A stretch of DNA of 64,000 bases from Streptomyces sp. PCS3-D2 (lineage in GTDB: Bacteria > Actinomycetota > Actinomycetes > Streptomycetales > Streptomycetaceae), in the NCBI RefSeq assembly GCF_000612545.2, contig NZ_CP097800.1, positions 3,697,001 to 3,761,000 on the forward strand, read 5' to 3'. The position numbers were made by a program, and so were the translations under genes. Under the pieces are notes generated by a model that had not been told where the DNA came from, ran no database searches, and saw only the letters and a program-made list of their open reading frames with translations. Below are positions 33,917 to 41,868 of the stretch, piece after piece (within the stretch, counting starts at the first letter, position 1; each line of letters begins with the position of its first letter).

Positions 33917-35760
33917 CAGCCCTCCTCGTCCATCCCGGCCAGGACGAGGGGGAGCCGGGCGGCGCCGTCGGCCGTGACCCGGACGGGCACGCCCCAGTCC
34001 TGCTGGTGGACGTGGCAGGCCGGGTACTCGTTGGCCGGGTCGTCGTCGCAGGACGCCGCCATCGCCGAGACGTGCAGCACGCCCTCGGTGAGGTCGGGGT
34101 TCAGCTCCAGTTCCCGGAACAGGTCGGTCCCCGCGCCCTCCCCCGACGTCAGCAGCTCGGGCGGGGTCGAGGAGACCAGCAGGCGGGTGGAGGGCCCGTA
34201 GCGGGTATCGAGCTTCTGCCCGCTCGGGGCCCGGAAGACCACGTCGAGGCGCAGCGTGCCGGGCGCCACCTCGGTGGCGGCCCGCTGGGTGCGGTGGGCG
34301 ACCGCGTCCACCCGTACCGCCTCCTCCGGGAGCCGCAGCCGGGTCAGGCGGTGCCGCGCGGACTCGACGACCACGATGTCCTCTCCGACCAGGACGGCAT
34401 CGCTGGGCTCGCGCAGGTCGGTCGCCAGGGTCGAGACCTGCCCGGTAGCCGGGTCGTAGCGGCGCAGCGCGTGGTTGTAGGTGTCGCACACCGCGACCGA
34501 GCCGTCCGGCAGGGCCGTCACCCCGAGCGGGTGCTGGAGCAGGGCCTGGGCCGCGTCCCCGTCCCGGTGCCCGAAGTCGAACAGGCCGGTGCCGACGGCG
34601 GACGTGACGGCGTAGCCGGAGTCGGTGGCGTGCACATAGCGCAGGGCGCTGGTCTCGGAGTCGGCGATCCACAGCCGGTCCCCGGCGGCGGCGAGCCCGG
34701 ACGGCTGGGCGAACCAGGCCTCCGCGGCCGGCCCGTCGTGCAGCCCCTCGTTGGTGGTGCCGGCGGCCACCTCGACGGTCCCCTCCGCCGGGTCCCAGGT
34801 CCACAACTGGTGGACACCGGCCATGGCGATCCACACCTTGCCCTGCCACCAGGCCACGTCCCACGGCGAGGACAGATCCACCTCAAGGGCCGGGCCGGAG
34901 GTCGGCGAGCCCTGCCACCACTGCCGTCCGGTGCCGGCGACCCTCTCGACCGCCCCGGTCTCCAGGTCGAGGACGCGCAGCGCGTGGTTGACGGTGTCGG
35001 CGACGACCACCCGCCGCCCGTCGGGCAGCAGCGCCAGCCCCTGCGGCTCGCTGAAGCTGTCCCCGGTGAAGCCGCGCTCGCCGCTGCCGATGCGGCGTAC
35101 GACGCTCTCCCCGTCGGCGGCCAACTCGACCAGCTGGTGCCGCGTCGAGTCCGAGACCAGCAGGTTCCCGCTGGGCAGGAGCAGCGCCTTCCCGGGGAAG
35201 CGCAGGTCGCTCGCGACGGGCTCGGGCGCCACGTACGGCCCGTCCCCGCGCCGCAGGGTGCCCTTGGCCTGGTGCTCGGCCTCCAGCTCCTCGACCAGCT
35301 TCGCGATGGCGTGCGCATGCCCCTCGCCGGCGTGCTGGGCGACGATGTACCCCTCGGGGTCGATCACGACGAGCGTGGGCCACGCGCGCACGGCGTACTG
35401 CTTCCAGGTGGCGAGCTCGGGGTCGTCCAGGACGGGGTGGTGCACCTCGTAGCGCTCGACGGCGTCGACGACGGCCGCGTGGTCGGCCTCGTGCACGAAC
35501 TTCGGCGAGTGCACGCCGACGATCACGACGGTGTCGCTGTGCTTCTCCTCCAGCTCGCGCAGCTCGTCGAGGACGTGCAGGCAGTTGATGCAGCAGAAGG
35601 TCCAAAAATCGAGGATCAATGTGCGACCTCGGAAGTCGGCCAGCTTCAGATCTTTGCCGCCGGTGTTGATCCATCCACCCTTGCCGATCAGCTCGGGGGC
35701 ACGGACACGGGCACGGCGGGGTGCGGGCGCAGGGGTGGGCGCCGAGGCAGCATCGTTCAT
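33916..35760 (-). CDS. NHL-repeat protein with N-terminal thioredoxin domain
   Basis: 614 aa. Residues about 20-160 are a thioredoxin/TlpA-like domain with the active-site region DFWTFCCINCLHVLDEL and the cis-Pro region AWPTLVVIDPEG; the remainder is an NHL beta-propeller (LPSGNLLVSDSTRHQL, LPDGRRVVVADTVNHALR, LPDGSVAVCDTYNHALR). No signal peptide is seen. The first roughly 53 codons and the upstream sequence were probably supplied by the integrative element: a diverged second copy lies at 40035-40202. The integration point coincides with the DFW codons. Confidence 0.9.
   Translation of the reverse strand: MNDAASAPTPAPAPRRARVRAPELIGKGGWINTGGKDLKLADFRGRTLILDFWTFCCINCLHVLDELRELEEKHSDTVVIVGVHSPKFVHEADHAAVVDAVERYEVHHPVLDDPELATWKQYAVRAWPTLVVIDPEGYIVAQHAGEGHAHAIAKLVEELEAEHQAKGTLRRGDGPYVAPEPVASDLRFPGKALLLPSGNLLVSDSTRHQLVELAADGESVVRRIGSGERGFTGDSFSEPQGLALLPDGRRVVVADTVNHALRVLDLETGAVERVAGTGRQWWQGSPTSGPALEVDLSSPWDVAWWQGKVWIAMAGVHQLWTWDPAEGTVEVAAGTTNEGLHDGPAAEAWFAQPSGLAAAGDRLWIADSETSALRYVHATDSGYAVTSAVGTGLFDFGHRDGDAAQALLQHPLGVTALPDGSVAVCDTYNHALRRYDPATGQVSTLATDLREPSDAVLVGEDIVVVESARHRLTRLRLPEEAVRVDAVAHRTQRAATEVAPGTLRLDVVFRAPSGQKLDTRYGPSTRLLVSSTPPELLTSGEGAGTDLFRELELNPDLTEGVLHVSAMAASCDDDPANEYPACHVHQQDWGVPVRVTADGAARLPLVLAGMDEEG
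35601..35610. other. Candidate attL core inside the thioredoxin motif
   Basis: TCCAAAAATC on the plus strand (DFW codons on the minus strand). It aligns with TCCAGAAATC at 40043-40052, where the homology between the two gene copies stops. It marks the left end of the integrative element. Confidence 0.6.
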
Positions 35761-35814
35761 GTTTCAAGCTTGCCATCCGCGTGTGAAGGCGGGATCCCGC
35801 CCGTACGAAGCGAC

Positions 35815-36045
35815 TCAGGGCACCCGCTCCACCACGGCGACTTCCGAGAACTCCCGGAGGAAGGTCATGTGACCGGTCCGGCCGGTGTGCTGTATGCACA
35901 TGTCGGTGCACACGTCAGCGTTCCCGGTCGGCTCGGAGGTCCACTGGCAGTCCGGGTTCAGGCACCGCGCGGTTGCCGTGGTCTCGGCCGATGGGTGGCG
36001 GCGCATGACGTAGCTCACGTATCGCATCACGGCTTTCACGCTCAC
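35815..36045 (-). CDS. Small Cys/His-containing protein at the element's left end
   Basis: 76 aa from a GTG that overlaps the previous stop as GTGA. It has paired cysteines (ARCLNPDCQWTSEP), another Cys pair (DVCTDMC) and HTGRTGHMTFLREF, so a small zinc-binding fold is likely. Similar short proteins (DUF7848-like by appearance) are frequent in streptomycete elements next to Scr1 regulators. A second, truncated copy of the last 38 codons is at 40262-40376. Confidence 0.75.
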   Translation of the reverse strand: MSVKAVMRYVSYVMRRHPSAETTATARCLNPDCQWTSEPTGNADVCTDMCIQHTGRTGHMTFLREFSEVAVVERVP

Positions 36046-36266
36046 GTCGACTCCCCGGGGTGCGGGTGGTTCCGGAGCTCCACGTTGCAGTCACTGACCA
36101 CGGAGCCGTCGCCTTCGAGGCGGGCCTCTCGACGCTGCGCAACCAGGGCGGCGCAGACTCCGCAGCCGGCTGCCGGTACGGGCTCCGGATCCGTTCGCAG
36201 CGGCAGCTCTACTGCGGGCTGCGCATAGGTGATCGGCTTCACGGCCCGATCTCGTGTCGTCCGCAT
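36042..36266 (-). CDS. Small hypothetical protein of the element
   Basis: 74 aa from the ATG at 36266 (MRTTRDRAVKPITYAQPAVELPL). It includes a C-x2-C (GCGVCAAL) and basic residues. No clear ribosome binding site, so it may be leaderless. A longer reading begins at 36314 without better support. It ends in a GTGA overlap with the next gene and follows the regulator gene after 63 bases. Function unknown. Confidence 0.65.
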   Translation of the reverse strand: MRTTRDRAVKPITYAQPAVELPLRTDPEPVPAAGCGVCAALVAQRREARLEGDGSVVSDCNVELRNHPHPGEST

Positions 36267-36329
36267 GGTGACCACGCTAGGAACGCCGAGGTCGCACTCG
36301 CCATGAGATTGCATGAGGTTGCACGGCTA

Positions 36330-37178
36330 TCACCGCAGGGTCTGAATGACGCTCGTGATCAGCGCTCGGGCCTTCGCTCCGTAGACCGCCATGTCAGCCA
36401 GCTCCCTGAACGTGTCCGCGTAAGCGGCAACCTCACTGGGCTGGGTCAGCGTGAGGTAGCCCGAGACCAGCTCGACGTTGACCTGTCCGGTGTCGAAGAT
36501 CCAGAACCCTTCCACCGGCATCCGGGAGCGTTCGGTTCGTGTGGGGACCACGCCCAGGCTGACGCTGGGCAAAGAGCCGACCGTGAGGAGGTGGCAGAGC
36601 TGTTCCTCCTGTACCTCCGCCCCACCGAGCCCGTTCCGCAAGACCGATTCCTCAACCAGGAACGCAAACCGCCGATCACCCTTGTAGAGCACGCGCTGAC
36701 GCTCCATGCGGACGGCGACCGCATCGGCAACGTCGTCCACTTCGACCCGTCTGCGCTGGACCGCGCGCAAGACGGCTTCCGTGTAACCGTAGGTCTGGAT
36801 CAGGCCCGGAACGAACCACGAGGAGTACGCGCGGAACCGGCGGGTTCGCTCGAAGAGCGGGAGACGGGCTTCCTGGGCCTGCTTGAGCCCGGCGCGCTCC
36901 ATGCGCCGCCACCCGACCCACATGCCTTCGGCGGTACGCAGCGAGGCCAAGAGGTCTTCCGTCTGATCTTCCGACCCGCACGCCTGGCACCAAGCCCGGA
37001 TGTCGTCAGGGGACGGGGGCGTGCGCGCGTTCATGATCCGTGACGACTTGGACGGATGCCAGGAGCACAGACGGGCGATGTCCCGTCCGGTGAGGCCGGC
37101 ATCCCGGCACAGCTCAGCAAGTCGATTCGCCAGAGCCTGCCGGGCCTGCTGTGCGCTTGATGAGGGTGAGACGGCCAT
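36330..37178 (-). CDS. Scr1-type XRE regulator (DUF5753) of the element
   Basis: 282 aa. Helix-turn-helix at about 14-60 (LANRLAELCRDAGLTGRDIARLCSWHPSKSSRIMN), followed by DUF5753 (VPGLIQTYGYTEAVLRAVQRRR, LVEESVLRNGLGGAEVQEEQL, VPVEGFWIFDTGQVNVELVSGYLTL in part). It is a distant paralogue of the regulator at 27769-28620. It probably regulates the element's cargo operon and is co-transcribed with the DUF6879 gene 12 bases upstream. Confidence 0.88.
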   Translation of the reverse strand: MAVSPSSSAQQARQALANRLAELCRDAGLTGRDIARLCSWHPSKSSRIMNARTPPSPDDIRAWCQACGSEDQTEDLLASLRTAEGMWVGWRRMERAGLKQAQEARLPLFERTRRFRAYSSWFVPGLIQTYGYTEAVLRAVQRRRVEVDDVADAVAVRMERQRVLYKGDRRFAFLVEESVLRNGLGGAEVQEEQLCHLLTVGSLPSVSLGVVPTRTERSRMPVEGFWIFDTGQVNVELVSGYLTLTQPSEVAAYADTFRELADMAVYGAKARALITSVIQTLR

Positions 37179-37190
37179 GGTGGTGACAGC

Positions 37191-37709
37191 TCAGCGCGGT
37201 CGGTACTGCTCGTGCGGGACGGCCCGTTGCCAGGCTGCTTCGAACGCAACGGCGCACAGCTTCACCCGCTCGGGCTCGTCCGTGTACTCCCGCCCGTCCT
37301 GGTCGAGCTGCCCGTTCCCGGTGAAGTGGTGGAACAGCGCCTGCGTGCTGTCGAACAGCCAGAAATCGGTACCCGGCAAGGCCAAGTCCGTCGTCTGCCG
37401 CCGTGGCAGCCACCGGACCAGTTCGCCCGCCGCGATGTTCGTGAAGGTGCAGTCGTACTCGTACCGCACGTAGTCGCTGATCGGCTCCGACACGATCCGA
37501 AGCCGCCGGACCACGACCCCTCGGGCCGTCGCTTCGCTTACCGCATCGTGCCAGCCGCCCCACCACGAAGACCGGTCAGCGGGGTCGAGGCGCTTCCCCT
37601 GCTGCCACGCGATGAACTCGGGATCACCGAGCATGTAGCTGTCACGCAACTCAAGGTGCACCGCCGAGTGCTTTGCTCGTGCGAGTGCATGACGGGCGGG
37701 TGGCTGCAC
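37191..37709 (-). CDS. DUF6879 family protein
   Basis: 172 aa. Family pattern visible: HLELRDSYMLGDPEFIAWQQGKR, WWGGWHDAVSEATARGVVVRRLRIVSEPISDYVRYEY, then LPGTDFWLFDSTQALFHHFTGNG. Proteins of this family sit beside Scr1-type regulators, both in chromosomal modules and in mobile elements; their biochemical role is not known to me. GTG start. Gaps to both neighbours are about ten bases, so they form one operon. Confidence 0.85.
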   Translation of the reverse strand: MQPPARHALARAKHSAVHLELRDSYMLGDPEFIAWQQGKRLDPADRSSWWGGWHDAVSEATARGVVVRRLRIVSEPISDYVRYEYDCTFTNIAAGELVRWLPRRQTTDLALPGTDFWLFDSTQALFHHFTGNGQLDQDGREYTDEPERVKLCAVAFEAAWQRAVPHEQYRPR

Positions 37710-37719
37710 GGCCTGCCTC

Positions 37720-37962
37720 TCAGTTGTCGTCCGGGCGCGGGATGTACTTCAGCATCACCGCGGGCAGCCGGATGATCGTCTCGTGGTCCGGAACGTCCGT
37801 GGAGTGACCCGGGATCGAACCGATCTCCTGGCACGCCTTCACCTCGTCCTCCGTCGCCTTGTACGACTGGATCAGAAGGTCGCCGGTCTCCTCGTGGAGC
37901 CAGATCGTCGGAGACTCGTCAGTCGGCGTGTTCGGGATGATGCCGAGGAACTTTAGGGTCAT
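37720..37962 (-). CDS. Small protein, first gene of the element's cargo operon
   Basis: 80 aa from the ATG at 37962 with GGGAG upstream. The pattern MTLKFLGIIPNTPTDESPTIW..TGDLLIQSYKAT..IPDHETIIRLPAVML resembles the short protein that commonly precedes DUF6879/Scr1 pairs in streptomycetes; I know no function. Acidic, no membrane segment. The operon promoter should lie in 37963-38350. Confidence 0.75.
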   Translation of the reverse strand: MTLKFLGIIPNTPTDESPTIWLHEETGDLLIQSYKATEDEVKACQEIGSIPGHSTDVPDHETIIRLPAVMLKYIPRPDDN

Positions 37963-38350
37963 GGTCGCTCCCGCCGTCGAGTGCCTTGCACCGGCGTGCA
38001 CGAGCCTCACCCTGGCGGCTGAGCCGCGCAAGAGGGCCTTTGCACAAGGCGGTTGGGCTGCAATCGAACGGACCAAAGCCCCCGCACCCCCGCACCCACC
38101 GCACCCATCGGGGCCGACGAGCACGGGCCCATGGTGTTCCAAGGCCCGCCGGGTGGCTTCGTGGGGCCTGCGGCGGGATTTGCAGGGCGTCAACTGTGCC
38201 GCTCTCGCGCCTTCGGTGATCGATATGCGCTGGTCAGAGCCACCGTGGGCCCGAAAAACGGAGTCACACCCAGCGTGCGCCTTCCGAGCTGGGGCCGGGG
38301 TCGGGATGGCGACCACAGGGCAACTTCGCACCGACGCTCGGGCCGCCCCA

Positions 38351-38453
38351 GTGACGAAGTGACGGAATGACGTTTAGTTCTATTCCATCCATAGAGACTC
38401 AGAACATCTCTTAAGGAGGTAATGGACTTCGACCGTCATTTCGTCACTTCGTC
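38351..38453. repeat. Inverted arrays of three 8-bp iterons downstream of the integrase
   Basis: Arm 1 (38351-38372) and arm 2 (38432-38453) are complementary at 21 of 22 positions. Each arm is itself built from three tandem TGACGRAR-type units (TGACGAAG, TGACGGAA or TGACGAAA, TGACG). The 59 bases between them are AT-rich. Arm 2 overlaps the integrase stop codon. The 473-base gap 37963-38435 holds no gene I accept. Confidence 0.75.
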
Positions 38454-40001
38454 ACCCGCCGGCTCCTCCCCAACACCGTCTCTCGACGCCCAGACGATCC
38501 GGCAGCGCTCGTCGCCGTCGAACCTCACGCCCACCCTGCCTCGCCGGACTTCCACTCGATCGATTGCGAGGCCAAGGCGCTCACGTCTTCCGGCCGCATC
38601 GTCGGCTTCCCAAGCTTCACGAAGCAGGCCCGCATCCAGGAGAGGAGAGATGTCCACGGAAGGGGTCGGCATCCGCAGTAGGTCCGCGCGCAGCCCCTCG
38701 ATCCGGGTACGAAGTCGTCCGGCGAGCCGGTTGTACCGGTCGATCGCGTCTGCGCCGGTGAACTCGCCACGGACGTACCTGGCCTCCTCCAGGTCCGCCA
38801 GACGGGCCCCCTCGTCCGCGATCTCCGCCTCGATCGCGTCCCGCTTCGCGAAAACCTCCGGGTCCTCCCTCTGTACCCAGCGATCGGCGATCACGGCGAG
38901 CAGCGGGTCCTGGGGCTCCAGGGACGGCAGGCGTGAGAGGAATGCCCGGGTTACGTAGTCGTCGATGCTCTCCACCCGAACCGAGACGCCGGAGCATCCT
39001 CGCCCCATCCGGTGGCTGGAGCACTGGTACGACGTGCCGGCCTTGCTCATCCGGGCCCCACAGAGCCCACAGCGCGCTATCCCGGTGAGCAGCGACTTCC
39101 CTTGCTTGTGACCGTGCCGCTTCCCCGCCAGAGGAAACGTGCGCGCTTCGAGCTGGCGGAGGATGAGCTCACGCTCCCCGACCGTGATGATCCCCTCACC
39201 GATGCTCACGGTCTCCAGCGTCTTTGGGTCCCGGTAGGGGGAGACCCGGTTCATGTACTTGCGGGTCCCGTCCGGCTGCTCCTCGTACTCGGTCTGCGGC
39301 ATGAGTCCGGCGAAGGCCGGTGAGCGAAGGAGCTGCATGACACTGGACGAGTTCCACTCGCCTCCGCGGGCCGACTCCACCCCGTGCTCGTTCAGCAGTC
39401 GGGCGATGTGGACGAGGGCCTTCCCGGACAGTGCTTCGTCGGCGATCAGGCGGGCGTAGACGGCGGTCTCGGGGTCGTGGACGAGCTTCTTCGTCTCCGG
39501 GTCCACCAGCAGCCCGTAAGGCGGCTGTCCGCCGATCCACTGGCCCCGCTGCCGTAGGTACCGCTTGGCGTTGCCGACGCGCATCCCAAGGTTGCGGGAC
39601 TCGTTGCGCGCCAGTTCCGCCAGCATCGCGATGGTGACCCGGGCGCTGTCGTTCTTCGTGTCGAGGCCGTCCATGACGGAGACCAGCCGTCCGCCGACCC
39701 GGCCTATGTCGTCCAGCGCCTTGCCCACCTCGCCGATGCCCTTGCGGGACAGGCGGTCGAGCTTCCAGACGATCAGAACGCCCACGACGCCGGCCGTGGC
39801 TGCTGTGATCGCCGCATCGAACCCCTTGCGGCTGACGTTCTTGTAACCGGAACGTCCACGGTCGATGTGGACCTTGCGGACGGTCAGTCCGTTGCGCTCC
39901 GCCCACGCACGGCAGTCGGCTTCCTGCCGGTCGATCGCGGTCTTGCCTTCCCGGTCAAGGGACAGGCGCAAGTACAGGTCAGCAGTGATGTGTTGGTGCA
40001 C
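38436..40001 (-). CDS. Large serine recombinase (integrase)
   Basis: 521 aa. Resolvase domain about 6-150 with catalytic Ser 14 in YLRLSLDR, RQEADCRAW, KLDRLSRKG and ARNESRNLGMRV; recombinase domain about 165-290; zinc ribbon CGLCGARMSKAG..QC...RGC near 330; coiled coil about 395-470 (EAEIADEGARLADLEEARY). The GTG at 40001 is the only start before the catalytic Ser. It lies about 40 bases from the right att site, as expected for a phage- or ICE-type integrase. Confidence 0.93.
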   Translation of the reverse strand: MHQHITADLYLRLSLDREGKTAIDRQEADCRAWAERNGLTVRKVHIDRGRSGYKNVSRKGFDAAITAATAGVVGVLIVWKLDRLSRKGIGEVGKALDDIGRVGGRLVSVMDGLDTKNDSARVTIAMLAELARNESRNLGMRVGNAKRYLRQRGQWIGGQPPYGLLVDPETKKLVHDPETAVYARLIADEALSGKALVHIARLLNEHGVESARGGEWNSSSVMQLLRSPAFAGLMPQTEYEEQPDGTRKYMNRVSPYRDPKTLETVSIGEGIITVGERELILRQLEARTFPLAGKRHGHKQGKSLLTGIARCGLCGARMSKAGTSYQCSSHRMGRGCSGVSVRVESIDDYVTRAFLSRLPSLEPQDPLLAVIADRWVQREDPEVFAKRDAIEAEIADEGARLADLEEARYVRGEFTGADAIDRYNRLAGRLRTRIEGLRADLLRMPTPSVDISPLLDAGLLREAWEADDAAGRRERLGLAIDRVEVRRGRVGVRFDGDERCRIVWASRDGVGEEPAGDEVTK

Positions 40002-40034
40002 GTCCCCACGCTAGCGAGGAGTGCGCACATTGAT

Positions 40035-40202
40035 TCAGGAAATCCAGAAATCTACAACAACGCACTTACCTCGCAGGTCGGCGAGGGTGAGCTCTTTGCC
40101 TCCGGTATTGAGCCAACCGCCCTTGCCGATCAGCTCGGGAGCGCGGACACGGGCACGGCGGGGCGCGGGCGCAGGGGTGGGCGCCGGGGCAGCATCGTTC
40201 AT
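40035..40202 (-). pseudogene. Truncated second copy of the NHL-thioredoxin 5' end
   Basis: Reads MNDAAPAPTPAPAPRRARVR.., nearly the same as the intact gene's N-terminus, to LRGKCVVVDFW. It then runs into IS and a stop where the element begins (55 codons). It differs from the intact copy at many third positions and several residues, so it is not a recent duplication. It shows that the gene was cut at the DFW codons. Confidence 0.8.
40043..40052. other. Candidate attR core
   Basis: TCCAGAAATC. It differs from the left core by one base, and similarity between the two gene copies ends here. About 40 bases from the integrase start. Confidence 0.6.
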
Positions 40203-40261
40203 CCTCACAGCTTGCCATCCGCCCGTGGACGACCCATCACGCCCGTACGAAGCGCCTGCTC

Positions 40262-40376
40262 AGGGCATGCGCTCCAGCACGGCGACTTCCGAAAACTCCC
40301 GGAGGAAGGTCATGTGACCGGTCCGGCCGGTGTGCCGGATGCACAGGGCGGTGCACACGTCCGCGTTCCCAGTCGG
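40262..40376 (-). pseudogene. Fragment of a second copy of the element's 76-aa gene
   Basis: On the minus strand TGNADVCTALCIRHTGRTGHM..VAVLERMP then stop is readable, matching the last 38 codons of the gene at 35815-36045 with a few differences. Similarity ends abruptly at about 40377. Because this gene belongs to the element, its presence outside the element suggests an older integration at the same place. Confidence 0.7.
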
Positions 40377-40448
40377 GACCGGTCCCGACGCCGACGGGCT
40401 CCGGCCGCCCGCTGCGAAGGCCGGGGAAGGCGAGGCGCCGCCGTATGG

Positions 40449-41036
40449 CTACGCCGGCCCGAACAGGGCGCTCAGGCGCGGCAGCCTGGTTGCCAGTTCG
40501 GCATCGTCGTCGAAGTCGAAGTCCCAGGCGGGATCCAGAGGCGGGTAGCCGATCGTGAAGGACTCCGCCGGGAGCTCGCGGCCCGTGGCGCTCTCGTACG
40601 CGGTCCACGCGATGGAGAGGGCCTCCTCGTCCCACAGCTCCAGGCCCTCCGCCGCCGCCTCCCGGACCGCCGGGTGCTCCGCGAGGGAGTCCGGGTCGGC
40701 CACGGCGGCGTCGAAGACCGCCCGGCCCTGCGTGAGGAGCCAGCCGCGGAAGTAGTCGAAACCGTCGTCCGAGCAGCCGCCGTTGATCATGTAGGCCGCT
40801 GCCCAGAGCGGGCTGCGGTAGGACTCCGCGAGCAGGTCCCACAGCACCTGCTGGGCCGCGGCCACCTCCGCCTGCGGGCGCGCCGCGAGCAGCTCCGCGG
40901 CGCGCCGCGCCACCGCGCTCTCCGCTTCGCCCGTGCCCGCCGTCGGCGCCGCCGCCGCGTCCGCGCGGGCCGTCTCGATCAACTGCCAGAACGTCTGCTG
41001 GTCCATGGGGAGAAGCCTGGCACCCGGCACTGACAT
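40449..41036 (-). CDS. DUF4240 domain protein
   Basis: 195 aa. DUF4240 blocks: MDQQTFWQLIETARADA, LLAESYRSPLWAAAYMINGGCSDDGFDYFRGWLLTQGR, then YESATGRELP near the C-terminus. The ATG at 41036 overlaps the stop of the upstream ATP-grasp gene as TGATG, so translation is coupled; an internal ATG at 41006 is the start by family comparison. Cytosolic; function unknown. Confidence 0.88.
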   Translation of the reverse strand: MSVPGARLLPMDQQTFWQLIETARADAAAAPTAGTGEAESAVARRAAELLAARPQAEVAAAQQVLWDLLAESYRSPLWAAAYMINGGCSDDGFDYFRGWLLTQGRAVFDAAVADPDSLAEHPAVREAAAEGLELWDEEALSIAWTAYESATGRELPAESFTIGYPPLDPAWDFDFDDDAELATRLPRLSALFGPA

Positions 41037-41836
41037 CAGCCCAGGAACGAGCGCAGGGATGCCGTGAGCGAGGTGACGAAGGCATCCTGGACCTCCGCCG
41101 GGAGCAGGCCGAGGGACAGGTACGGGTTGAGGTCCTCCAGTTCGACGAGGAGCAGTTCGCCGGAGGGCGCACGACAGGCGTCCACGCGCTGGATGCCGTG
41201 GGAGAGGGTGTTCCACTCGACGAAGGCGCGGGCGAACGCCAGGTCCTCGCCGGTCGGTTCGTACCGGCGCAGCTCCCAGCGGCGGGCCGGGTCCGGGGCG
41301 TGGAGCGCGTACTGGAAGGTGTCGTCGACGAAGTAGAAGGAGACCTCGTACGCGAAGTCGATGCGCGGCTGGATCAGCACGGCCCCGGCCTCACCGCCCG
41401 GTGTCGCGGTGAAGGTGAGGCCGATGGAGTCGGCGCCCTGCTTCGGCTTGACCACGTACTCGGGCACCTGCGGCAGCTCGGCGAGCCGGGCCGGGTCGTC
41501 GATCGTGGGGATGACCGGGTGGCCGGCGGCCGTGAGGTCGAGGAGGTACTGCTTGCCGGCCATGTCGGCGCGGCCGGTGAGGGGGTTGTAGACGGGCGTG
41601 CCGGCGGCGAGGGCGGCGGCCCGGAAGGCGTCGTACTCCTCCTGGTAGTGCAGGACCGGGCCGCTGTTGCGGACGATCACCGCGTCGAAGCCGGGCATCA
41701 GGGTGCGGGCGTCGGCGGGATGGCACAGGGCCAGGTCGAAGTGCTCGCGCAGGCGCGAGGTGAGGAATATGTCCTCGTCGCAGTAGCGGCGGCCGCGTGC
41801 GGGGTACGCCAGGTCGGTCACGTAGAGCAGGGGCAT
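41036..41836 (-). CDS. ATP-grasp domain protein
   Basis: 266 aa. The central and C-terminal ATP-grasp pattern is visible: YVVKPKQGADSIGL (ATP-binding Lys), VLIQPRIDFAYEVSFYFVDD, and the metal-binding end LLLVELEDLNPYLSLGLL. The N-terminal part resembles glutathione-synthetase-like pre-ATP-grasp folds (DAVIVRNSGPVLHYQEEY). It should ligate a carboxylate to an amine or thiol; the substrate is unknown. Coupled to the DUF4240 gene by a TGATG overlap. A divergent gene starts 33 bases away. Confidence 0.82.
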   Translation of the reverse strand: MPLLYVTDLAYPARGRRYCDEDIFLTSRLREHFDLALCHPADARTLMPGFDAVIVRNSGPVLHYQEEYDAFRAAALAAGTPVYNPLTGRADMAGKQYLLDLTAAGHPVIPTIDDPARLAELPQVPEYVVKPKQGADSIGLTFTATPGGEAGAVLIQPRIDFAYEVSFYFVDDTFQYALHAPDPARRWELRRYEPTGEDLAFARAFVEWNTLSHGIQRVDACRAPSGELLLVELEDLNPYLSLGLLPAEVQDAFVTSLTASLRSFLG

Positions 41837-41868
41837 GAGGGCAACCTATCGCGGGCACTGATGAGGGC

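Larger units (their letters stand above)
35605..40043. mobile_element. Integrative element with serine integrase, inserted in the NHL-thioredoxin gene
   Basis: About 4.4 kb between the two att-like cores. Cargo, all on the minus strand: large serine recombinase next to the right end, 80-aa protein, DUF6879, Scr1-type regulator, 74-aa protein, and a Cys-containing 76-aa protein beside the left end. The left end restores the 5' part of the target gene. The right flank carries a truncated, diverged duplicate of the same 5' part plus the tail of the 76-aa protein gene. Local stretches (38370-38420) are AT-rich compared with the chromosome. Confidence 0.8.

Noticed and set aside
38422-38958. Plus-strand gene with a perfect AAGGAGGT just before its ATG
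   Set aside because: The ATG is only one base from the motif, too close for initiation, and the frame is antisense to the integrase with Ser/Arg-rich shadow composition.
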